DNA from: Flavobacteriaceae bacterium
GTDB taxonomy: Bacteria; Bacteroidota; Bacteroidia; Flavobacteriales; Flavobacteriaceae
Assembly: GCA_023145595.1 (NCBI GenBank)
Contig: JAGLDM010000146.1
Location: forward strand, 1 to 8,330
Direction of reading: 5' to 3'
DNA length: 8,330 nucleotides
Below the pieces are notes generated by a model. The model was not told the origin of the DNA, did not search any database, and worked only from the letters and a program-made list of their open reading frames with translations. Every line of letters begins with the position of its first letter. Position 1 is the stretch's first letter. The position numbers and the translations under genes were made by a program. This document shows, piece by piece, positions 1 to 5,594 of the stretch.

Positions 1-21
1 TACCAGATACCAAGTACCAAC
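1..21. repeat. Three tandem TACCANN heptamers cut by the window edge
   Basis: Bases 1-7, 8-14 and 15-21 read TACCAGA, TACCAAG and TACCAAC. That is three units with a perfect TACCA core at a strict 7-bp period. The array begins at the first base, so it may extend further upstream. It lies in the non-coding leader of lgt. Simple intergenic heptamer arrays can vary in copy number by slippage. With only three visible units the identification is tentative. Confidence 0.5.
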
Positions 22-31
22 ATTTATTCTC

Positions 32-90
32 AAAACCATTTATCAAAACCTATTAATTCATTTATATTAGCAAAAAATAAAACCATTTAT
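32..90. repeat. 12-bp direct repeat flanking the lgt leader
   Basis: AAAACCATTTAT occurs at 32-43 and again, identically, at 79-90, where the second copy runs into the lgt start codon (ATG at 89-91). A partial copy (AAAACC) lies at 45-50. The composition is AT-rich, so some recurrence is expected by chance, but a 12-base exact repeat within 60 bases is uncommon. No good TAnnTTTG promoter element was found in bases 1-88, so the lgt promoter is not identified. Confidence 0.4.
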
Positions 91-1045
91 GTTACACCTT
101 ACCATCGATTGGAATCTATCACCAGAACTGTTTAAAATAGGATCATTATCAATACGTTATTACGGATTGATGTTTGTTGTTGCTTTTCTTTTGGGAATCC
201 AAATAATGAAAAAAATATACAAGAACGAAGGTGTGCCAATTGAATATGTAGATTCGCTTTTTATGTATGTGGTAATTGCAACTTTGTTAGGAGCAAGGCT
301 AGGTGATGTGTTTTTCTATAGTTGGGATAGTTATAAAAACAATTTGATAGAAATATTATTACCCATCGCAAAATCGCCAAATGGATCTATTCTTGGAATC
401 ATAAAAGGCTATGAGTTTGTTGGATTTAGAGGTTTGGCTAGTCATGGTGCAGCAATTGGAGTTGTGGTTGCTATGTTTTTATATCGCAGAAAATATAAGT
501 ACAAAAGTTTACTTTGGATCCTCGATAGAATCGTAATTGGGGTTGCCTCTGGTGCTGTGTTTGTACGTATTGGGAACTTAATGAACTCAGAAATTATAGG
601 TAAGGTTACAGATTCTGCTATCGGGTTTCGGTTTATCAGAAATGATATTGGACAGAGAGAAGCCATGCAAATTACGGGTGCAGATTCTTATGAAAAAGCC
701 TATGGTTTGATAGAAAATAGTTCAAACTATCAACAAGTTTTGGAAAGTATTCCTTTTCGATATCCAACGCAAATTTTTGAATCGTTGAGTTATGCGGGAG
801 TGTTTTTAATTCTTTGGTTTATCTATTGGAAAACCGATAAGAAAGACAAGCCAGGCTTCTTATTCGGAATGTTTATGCTTCTATTATGGACGGTTCGATT
901 CTTTGTTGAATTCTTGAAAGAAGCACAAGTAGCTGATCGTGAAGATTGGGTGCTAGGATTAAATACAGGGCAATTATTAAGTATACCTATGATTGCAGTT
1001 GGTTTATACTTTGTGTTTAGAAAAACATTAAAAGAGAAAGCATAG
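89..1045 (+). CDS. lgt: Phosphatidylglycerol--prolipoprotein diacylglyceryl transferase (Lgt)
   Basis: Lgt is an inner-membrane enzyme that moves the diacylglyceryl group of phosphatidylglycerol onto the lipobox cysteine of prolipoproteins, the first step of lipoprotein maturation. The protein has 318 residues with several hydrophobic spans (about 17-40, 54-72, 115-133, 145-160, 235-247, 256-275 and 294-311). Family landmarks are visible: RYYG at 23-26, an essential-type histidine in SHGAAIG (His119), the signature RIGNLMNSEIIG (160-171) with Arg160, Asn163, Asn166 and Glu168, RYPTQIFES (224-232, the HPTQ-like block), and RFFVEFLKE (270-278) matching the late Arg/Glu pair of the E. coli enzyme. 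The ATG at 89 gives the usual flavobacterial N-terminus and is preceded by A-rich sequence, not by a Shine-Dalgarno motif. A lipoprotein gene follows 64 bp downstream on the same strand. The gene appears intact. Confidence 0.97.
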   Translation: MLHLTIDWNLSPELFKIGSLSIRYYGLMFVVAFLLGIQIMKKIYKNEGVPIEYVDSLFMYVVIATLLGARLGDVFFYSWDSYKNNLIEILLPIAKSPNGSILGIIKGYEFVGFRGLASHGAAIGVVVAMFLYRRKYKYKSLLWILDRIVIGVASGAVFVRIGNLMNSEIIGKVTDSAIGFRFIRNDIGQREAMQITGADSYEKAYGLIENSSNYQQVLESIPFRYPTQIFESLSYAGVFLILWFIYWKTDKKDKPGFLFGMFMLLLWTVRFFVEFLKEAQVADREDWVLGLNTGQLLSIPMIAVGLYFVFRKTLKEKA

Positions 1046-1109
1046 ATTTCTATTACTAATAGTATTGGTAGGTGATTAACACTCAATAGTCTGGCGTAAA
1101 ATTTAATAA

Positions 1110-2300
1110 ATGAGAGCATCCCTAATAAAAAACAGAATAATTCTTATGCTATGGTCGCTCCTGCTATCTGCGTGTCATGCTCCGGCATACATATCAGGAA
1201 AATTAGAAGGTGTAGAAAAGGAAGATCAAAAAATTTATCTAATAGAACCTCAAGCCTTAAAGGAGGTGGCAGCTTCCTATTTTGGTAAGATTATAGATTC
1301 TGCTCTAATAAATGCTGATGGCAGTTTTGAATTCCGAAATACGCCAAAAACCAAAAAACCGATATTGTTAGAATTGGCCTTGCAGCAGCCTGGAAAGGCT
1401 CCTAATTATTTTCAGACTAATAATCCGTTGAATTCAAATTACATGCCTGTTCTATGGCAATTTGGAACGTCAATACAAATCACTGCCAAATTTGATGCAT
1501 TTCAGAAGAGTTTTTCTATTGACGCCCCTTCAGAAGTGAATCAGGATTTGTTAAACTTGCGTGATGTTAACCAGGAAGCATACAAAACTTATCTTGCAGA
1601 AAAGGAGTGGGAATTAGAAGAGGGGAGTGAATTGATGGAAAAGGAACATTCCGTTTTACAATATAAAAAGGAACTCATACAATTTTCTAGTAGCGCAAAA
1701 AATCTTATTCCTGCATTGGTGGCATTAAGATGGGTAAGTCCGGATAATTATTATGAGCGTGTTCCTGAATTTTTGGTAAGTCTATGTAATAAGTGGAGTA
1801 TAGAACAGCCTGAACATCCTTGGGTAAAGCAGCTTTGTAGAGAAAATACTCCTGCCAAATTACCGGTTTTGGTTGGAGATGTATTTCCAAATCTGAAGGT
1901 TCCGATGCAGTCAAAGGATACACTCATTCTCAAAGATCATTTAGGAAGTAAACTTACGATTATCGATTTGTGGGCATCATGGTGTGGACCTTGTCGAAAG
2001 GAAAATCGGAATGTTTTGGTTCCTATTTGGGATGAATACCATAACCAAGGTGTGCAAATTATTGCTTATGGTTTAGAAAGTGATGCCGATACTTGGAAAG
2101 AATCTATTGACCGTGACGGGGCAAATCGTTGGCTTCATGCATCAGATTTGAAAGGAGATGAAGCCGATTTCTTAAAACAAATTAGAATTCAAACCATTCC
2201 CGCTAATTTCATTCTTGATGAAAAAGGTGTGGTGGTGGCCAAAAACATTCATGGAAAATTGTTAAAGGCTTTGGTTAAAAATTATGTTACTGTTAATTAA
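1110..2300 (+). CDS. Thioredoxin-fold lipoprotein (TlpA/ResA-like with DUF4369-like N-terminus)
   Basis: This is a predicted lipid-anchored periplasmic thiol-disulfide oxidoreductase of 396 residues. The N-terminus has basic residues (Arg2, Lys7, Arg9), a hydrophobic stretch (10-19) and a lipobox LSAC (19-22), so Cys22 should be lipidated by Lgt. Residues about 27-135 start with ISGKLEG, include an IYLIEP strand and a DGSFEF turn, and resemble the DUF4369 domain that often precedes thioredoxins in Bacteroidetes. A charged helical linker spans about 140-250. The redoxin domain (about 252-396) has LWASWCGPCRKE with the CxxC at 292-295 and the cis-proline loop TIP (362-364). The family reduces or exchanges disulfides in the periplasm, for example in cytochrome c maturation or stress responses; the real partner is unknown. 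The ATG at 1110 places the signal sequence correctly. The stop lies 4 bases from that of the convergent mgsA. Confidence 0.9.
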   Translation: MRASLIKNRIILMLWSLLLSACHAPAYISGKLEGVEKEDQKIYLIEPQALKEVAASYFGKIIDSALINADGSFEFRNTPKTKKPILLELALQQPGKAPNYFQTNNPLNSNYMPVLWQFGTSIQITAKFDAFQKSFSIDAPSEVNQDLLNLRDVNQEAYKTYLAEKEWELEEGSELMEKEHSVLQYKKELIQFSSSAKNLIPALVALRWVSPDNYYERVPEFLVSLCNKWSIEQPEHPWVKQLCRENTPAKLPVLVGDVFPNLKVPMQSKDTLILKDHLGSKLTIIDLWASWCGPCRKENRNVLVPIWDEYHNQGVQIIAYGLESDADTWKESIDRDGANRWLHASDLKGDEADFLKQIRIQTIPANFILDEKGVVVAKNIHGKLLKALVKNYVTVN

Positions 2301-2304
2301 ATAT

Positions 2305-2667
2305 TTAAAGAGCCTTAATCAATAGTTCTGCAGTTGCAGGGTTGGTTGCTAAAGGGACATTATAAACATCGCAGAGGCGCATGAGCATAAAAATATCTGG
2401 TTCGTGTGGGTGTTTTTCAAGGGGATCACGAAAAAATATGACCATATTGGTTTCTCCTTCTGCAACTCGTGCTGCAATTTGGGCATCACCACCATAGGGT
2501 CCAGAAAGTAGTTTGATTACTTCAAATCCGGCTTTTTCAGTCTTGGTTCCTGTAGTTCCCGTTGCTATTAAATGTATGTTTTTATCATTGAGTATGGTTT
2601 TGTGTTCATTTAAGAACTGTACCATTTCTGCTTTTTTACCGTCGTGTGCTATAATTGCAATTTCCAT
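2305..2667 (-). CDS. mgsA: Methylglyoxal synthase
   Basis: MgsA is a cytoplasmic enzyme that converts dihydroxyacetone phosphate to methylglyoxal and phosphate, a bypass of lower glycolysis used when phosphate is short or sugar phosphates build up. In the 120 residues the key blocks are present: AHDGKK (7-12, with His8 and Asp9), the phosphate-binding TGTTG (36-40), [10 protein letters not shown] (55-64, with Asp61 matching the catalytic Asp71 of E. coli), FFRDPL (78-83, Asp81 matching Asp91), HPHEPD (86-91, His88 matching His98), [18 protein letters not shown] (97-114). It is shorter than the E. coli (152) and B. subtilis (137) enzymes. The protein ends right after AELLIKAL and lacks their C-terminal tail; I recall this short form as usual in flavobacteria. 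It is monocistronic, with a promoter about 24 bases upstream of the ATG. Confidence 0.95.
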   Translation of the reverse strand: MEIAIIAHDGKKAEMVQFLNEHKTILNDKNIHLIATGTTGTKTEKAGFEVIKLLSGPYGGDAQIAARVAEGETNMVIFFRDPLEKHPHEPDIFMLMRLCDVYNVPLATNPATAELLIKAL

Positions 2668-2690
2668 CTTTTTATTTCTTATATGTTTGT

Positions 2691-2721
2691 CAAAAGTAGT
2701 TGATTGTGAGGTGTATTCAAA
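2691..2721 (-). promoter_or_regulatory. Bacteroidetes-type promoter of mgsA
   Basis: On the minus strand, TTTG (2721-2718) is followed after 19 bases by TACTTTTG (2698-2691), an exact match to the TTTG-N19-TAnnTTTG consensus of the Bacteroidetes primary sigma factor. Transcription would begin near 2686, giving a leader of about 20 bases before the mgsA ATG. This is a sequence match only. Confidence 0.65.
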
Positions 2722-2782
2722 ATGGGGAATGTTATGGGTTTGTTAAGGATTTTTTTGAGTTGGTTGTATCTGAATTTTATTG

Positions 2783-2808
2783 CTTACAAGGTTGTAAAAC
2801 CTTACAAG
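2783..2808 (-). terminator. Imperfect inverted repeat, possible terminator of the 2844-3623 gene
   Basis: AAGGTT (2788-2793), loop GTAA and AACCTT (2798-2803) form a 6-bp stem. It is extended outside an AC/AC mismatch by CTT (2783-2785) and AAG (2806-2808). The same bases also form a direct repeat, CTTACAAG, at 2783-2790 and 2801-2808. The element lies 36 bases past the stop of the minus-strand gene ending at 2844 and upstream of the mgsA promoter, which suits a terminator. No strong T-run follows on the minus strand. It could instead be a small dispersed intergenic repeat. Confidence 0.4.
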
Positions 2809-2843
2809 TAATTATAATTTCACCAATATTTCAACAAATAGGC

Positions 2844-3623
2844 TCAATCTTCAATCTTAACATACTCCATACTTTCTTCTTGTAAAATTGCAAGTACATG
2901 CATCATATCATTTTTATAATACAAGTCGATGATATTTTTTGAATCGCAATAGGTAAGAAAGTGGTGTATTTTCTCACTAGGAATGTGAAGTGTATTTGTA
3001 AAATAGGAAGTTCCTAAGTCAGAAATTATTCTGTCAGGAAAATCTCTTTTGTTTTTTAATACTTTCCGCTCTTCAATATCTTTAAATTTCATGGGGATAG
3101 CAGTACTAATGTTGACCGTAGAATTCCCCGTTGGATCAGTGTTGTTAATTGGCTCTATAAAATGCTTACCCATATCTATATTTGGAGTTTGATTTGCCAA
3201 ATTTCGGGAATCATTGTTTATAGAATCTTTATTTTGATTTTTAGAAGCATTATTTGAGTCGATTTCAATAGTACCCGAAAGGTTGTGGTTTTTAATATTT
3301 ACAACATCTAAATAATTGGTCATTTCTTCTAAATAGATTTTGATAGGTAACTCATAATTTAAGTAATTTTCTGTAACTATAAGTCGTTGTGTTTTGTATT
3401 TTATATGTGAAATTATGAGTGTGTCATTAAGGGTTACTTGTATTTCGAAAACACCATTATCGCGAGAAAAAGCACCATTTAATCGGTTTAAATTGTAAAT
3501 GTGAGCACCTGATATTGGGTTTTGAAATTCTAATATTTTTCCGACAAGAACTTGAGTTTCCTTTTGACTAAATACACTTAGAGAAAATGCAAATACTAAT
3601 AAAATGAGTAGTTTTGATTTCAT
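2844..3623 (-). CDS. Secreted protein of unknown function with carboxypeptidase-regulatory-like domain
   Basis: I do not recognise a specific function. The 259-residue product starts with a signal peptide (Lys2 and Lys4, hydrophobic 5-17, probable cleavage after VFS at 17-19, before Gln20), so it should be exported. Residues about 24-98 (VLVGKILEFQNPISGAHIYN, then FSRDNGVFEI and DTLIISHIKYKTQ) fit the beta-sandwich carboxypeptidase-regulatory-like fold common in Bacteroidetes surface proteins. Residues about 118-172 are rich in Asn, Asp and Ser and look like a flexible linker. Residues about 175-255 form a second module (DFPDRIISDLG, LHIPSEKIHHFLTYCD, then a hydrophobic and acidic end). I recall similar C-termini in other flavobacterial proteins of this kind, but none with a known role. 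No catalytic motif is visible. It lacks the TonB-dependent receptor barrel that often follows this domain. The gene is divergent from pepE with 100 bp between the start codons. Confidence 0.82.
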   Translation of the reverse strand: MKSKLLILLVFAFSLSVFSQKETQVLVGKILEFQNPISGAHIYNLNRLNGAFSRDNGVFEIQVTLNDTLIISHIKYKTQRLIVTENYLNYELPIKIYLEEMTNYLDVVNIKNHNLSGTIEIDSNNASKNQNKDSINNDSRNLANQTPNIDMGKHFIEPINNTDPTGNSTVNISTAIPMKFKDIEERKVLKNKRDFPDRIISDLGTSYFTNTLHIPSEKIHHFLTYCDSKNIIDLYYKNDMMHVLAILQEESMEYVKIED

Positions 3624-3677
3624 AGTTGTAAAGTAAGTGATGAAGTTATAAAATATTTACCAAATTATACGAAAGTT

Positions 3678-3707
3678 TTTGTTAAAGAATGGTTTTGACT
3701 ATTTTTG
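3678..3707 (+). promoter_or_regulatory. Bacteroidetes-type promoter of pepE
   Basis: TTTG (3678-3681), an 18-base spacer and TATTTTTG (3700-3707) match the TTTG-N19-TAnnTTTG consensus with one base less in the spacer. Transcription would begin near 3711, about 13 bases before the pepE ATG at 3724, so the leader is very short. A second in-frame ATG at 3733 would give a leader of about 22 bases, but the longer N-terminus fits the family better. Confidence 0.62.
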
Positions 3708-3723
3708 ATAAAAATATGACGGA

Positions 3724-4428
3724 ATGAAAAAAATGTTCATTGCAAGTACATCTACCATACACGGTTCCAATTATTTGGAATATATTTTTCCGGAATTAAA
3801 ACTATTCTTTAAAGACGTTAAAGAACTTGTTTTTGTTCCTTATGCACGACCCAGTGGTATTAGTTATGATAGTTATACAGCCATTGCAAAAGCGGCTTTT
3901 TCAAAATTAAATATTTCGGTAAAAGGAATTCATGAGTTTCAAAACCCGAAAGAAGCGATTACAAATGCGCAAGGGATTTTTGTTGGAGGAGGAAATACTT
4001 TTGAACTAGTTTCAAAATTATATGAACATGAGTTGTTGTCGACGATAAAAGAAGTTGTTGAAAGCGGAACTCCTTATTTTGGAACAAGTGCAGGGAGTAA
4101 TATTACAGGGCCTACAATGAAAACAACCAATGATATGCCTATAGTGTATCCACCGAGTTTTGATACTTTGAACTTGATTAACTTTAATTTAAATCCGCAT
4201 TATTTTGATCCAGACCTCAAATCCAAACATAAAGGAGAAACACGCGAAACACGAATAAAAGAATTTCATCAATTTAACGAGACTCCTGTTTTAGGATTGC
4301 GAGAGGGGAGTTGGTTAACCGTAAAAGACAAGCAAGTTGTTTTAAAAGGAACACTTTCTGCTCGGTTATTTTTAAAGGATAAAACTCCAGTAGAAATTAG
4401 TGCTAATAGTGACTTAAGTTATTTGTAA
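3724..4428 (+). CDS. pepE: Peptidase E, alpha-aspartyl dipeptidase (family S51)
   Basis: PepE is a cytoplasmic serine peptidase that hydrolyses dipeptides with N-terminal aspartate, a housekeeping step in peptide turnover. The 234-residue length is close to the 229 of the Salmonella enzyme. The nucleophile elbow GTSAGSNI (120-127) places the catalytic serine at 122 (Ser120 in Salmonella). LNPHYF (156-161) holds His159 (His157), TTNDMPIV (134-141) holds Asp137 (Asp135), and LREGSW (191-196) holds Glu194 (Glu192); all are offset by two, which supports the alignment. GGGNTFEL (88-95) and GETRETRIKEF (171-181) are further S51 landmarks. The start at 3724 gives the N-terminus MKKMFIASTST typical of the family. 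It is transcribed alone from the promoter just upstream and converges on ribB across a 50-bp gap with a hairpin. Confidence 0.95.
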   Translation: MKKMFIASTSTIHGSNYLEYIFPELKLFFKDVKELVFVPYARPSGISYDSYTAIAKAAFSKLNISVKGIHEFQNPKEAITNAQGIFVGGGNTFELVSKLYEHELLSTIKEVVESGTPYFGTSAGSNITGPTMKTTNDMPIVYPPSFDTLNLINFNLNPHYFDPDLKSKHKGETRETRIKEFHQFNETPVLGLREGSWLTVKDKQVVLKGTLSARLFLKDKTPVEISANSDLSYL

Positions 4429-4434
4429 GGTTCT

Positions 4435-4465
4435 GTAAAACAAGACTTAAGATCCTTGTTTTTAC
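4435..4465. terminator. Bidirectional hairpin terminator between pepE and ribB
   Basis: GTAAAACAAG (4435-4444) pairs with CTTGTTTTTAC (4455-4465), a 10-bp stem with one bulged T and a 10-base loop that contains the palindrome CTTAAG (4446-4451). The A-rich and T-rich arms give a U-rich 3' side in either direction. The hairpin lies 6 bases past the pepE stop and 13 bases past the ribB stop, as expected for a shared terminator of convergent genes. Confidence 0.6.
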
Positions 4466-4478
4466 ACGTAAATTAGTT

Positions 4479-5594
4479 TTAATAAGAAATATATCCAGTA
4501 ATATCTAAACCATAACCTGTCAAGCCAACTCTTCTATCAGTATTACTAACATTTGTGATTACCCGTAATTTAGAAATACCAATATCATGAAGAATCTGTG
4601 CACCAATACCATAATCTTTCTTATCTATTGCTTTTGGTTTACTATGATTTTCAACTTTTAATTTTAGTAAGTGCTTTAAGAAATTATCAGATTGGTTATC
4701 TTGATTGATAAAAATTACGGCGCCACATTTTTCATTATTGATAATATCAAATATACGTTTGAATTTATCATCAGAATTTTGAGTTAACACGCCCAATCCA
4801 TTATTGATAAGCGTTGAATTTACTTTAACGACTACTTCATCATTTGGGTTCCAACTTCCTTTTGTAAGTGCAAAATGAATTTGATTGTTATTGGTTTGTT
4901 TATATGCTCTCAAACGAAACTCGCCAAATTGGGTTGTAGTATCAAAATCTTCAATTTTTTCGATTAAAGAATCATGCTGCATTCTGTAGGCTACTAAATC
5001 TTCAATAGATATTAATTTTAAATCGAATTCTTTGGCAACTTCTACTAATTGTGGTAGTCTAGCCATGGTTCCGTCTTCATTCAAAATCTCGACAATAATC
5101 CCTGCAGGGTCAAAGCCAGCCAATCTAGCCAAATCTACAGCAGCTTCTGTATGACCTGTTCTTCTTAATACACCACCATTTCTAGCTCTTAGCGGGAAAA
5201 TATGACCAGGTCTTCCCAAATCGAATCCCTTAGTGTCTTTGTTAACAAGTGATTTTATAGTTTTTGCTCTGTCATGAACAGATATTCCTGTAGTGCATCC
5301 ATGTCCTATTAAATCTACAGAAACTGTAAATTGAGTATGATGCATGACGGTATTATTTTGCACCATCATTTCGAGGTCTAATTCTTTACATCTATCTTCA
5401 GTAAGGGGTGTACAAATTAGCCCACGACCATGAGTTGCCATAAAATTGATCATTTCTGGAGTAACCATTTCTGCGGCTGCTATAAAATCTCCTTCATTTT
5501 CACGATTCTCATCATCAACAACAATGACAACTTTACCATTTTTTATGTCTATAATGGCTTCTTCAATGGTATTTAATTTATGTATTGTATTCAT
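4479..5594 (-). CDS. ribB: 3,4-dihydroxy-2-butanone-4-phosphate synthase with degenerate GTP cyclohydrolase II-like C-terminus
   Basis: RibB makes 3,4-dihydroxy-2-butanone 4-phosphate and formate from ribulose 5-phosphate for riboflavin synthesis. Residues 1 to about 207 of 371 are a full RibB domain: the metal- and substrate-binding loop VVDDENRENEGDF (25-37), GLICTPLTEDR (58-68), RPGHIFPLRA (128-137), RRTGHTEAAVDLARLAG (144-160) with His148, and NEDGTMAR (172-179). Residues about 220-371 follow a RibA fold (GEFRLRAY 224-231, DYGIGAQILHDIG 327-339, GYGLDI 360-365). They lack the Cys-x10-Cys-x-Cys zinc motif: the aligned stretch 254-275 has no cysteine and the only cysteine in this half is Cys290. 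The RQEGRGIGL-type motif is also absent. The C-terminal half is therefore probably inactive as a cyclohydrolase, and a separate RibA would be needed. The start overlaps the lptG stop in ATGA, so the two are probably translationally coupled. It is the last gene of its cluster. Confidence 0.93.
   Translation of the reverse strand: MNTIHKLNTIEEAIIDIKNGKVVIVVDDENRENEGDFIAAAEMVTPEMINFMATHGRGLICTPLTEDRCKELDLEMMVQNNTVMHHTQFTVSVDLIGHGCTTGISVHDRAKTIKSLVNKDTKGFDLGRPGHIFPLRARNGGVLRRTGHTEAAVDLARLAGFDPAGIIVEILNEDGTMARLPQLVEVAKEFDLKLISIEDLVAYRMQHDSLIEKIEDFDTTTQFGEFRLRAYKQTNNNQIHFALTKGSWNPNDEVVVKVNSTLINNGLGVLTQNSDDKFKRIFDIINNEKCGAVIFINQDNQSDNFLKHLLKLKVENHSKPKAIDKKDYGIGAQILHDIGISKLRVITNVSNTDRRVGLTGYGLDITGYISY

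Noticed and set aside
222..300. Search for a YidD-type or other small gene next to lgt
   Set aside because: No such reading frame with the expected cysteine and basic pattern was seen on either strand near lgt.
1049..1061. Small hairpin CTATT-ACT-AATAG after lgt
   Set aside because: A 5-bp AT-rich stem with a 3-base loop and no T-run is too weak for a terminator and is expected by chance in this composition.
823..1119. Minus-strand open frame across the end of lgt, which could be read as a small membrane protein
   Set aside because: It is mostly the complement of a conserved membrane segment of lgt and has no supporting motif.
1705..1933. Minus-strand open frames inside the thioredoxin lipoprotein gene
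   Set aside because: They lie fully inside a well-supported gene and have no family resemblance.
2513..2885. Plus-strand open frames opposite mgsA and across the 2668-2843 gap
   Set aside because: They show no recognisable protein features, overlap a clear conserved gene on the other strand or promoter sequence, and have composition typical of antisense shadows.
3661..3669. Possible -7 element (TATAATTTG on the minus strand) for the gene starting at 3623
   Set aside because: It has three bases, not two, between TA and TTTG, and there is no good TTTG about 19 bases upstream, so it is too weak to annotate as a promoter.
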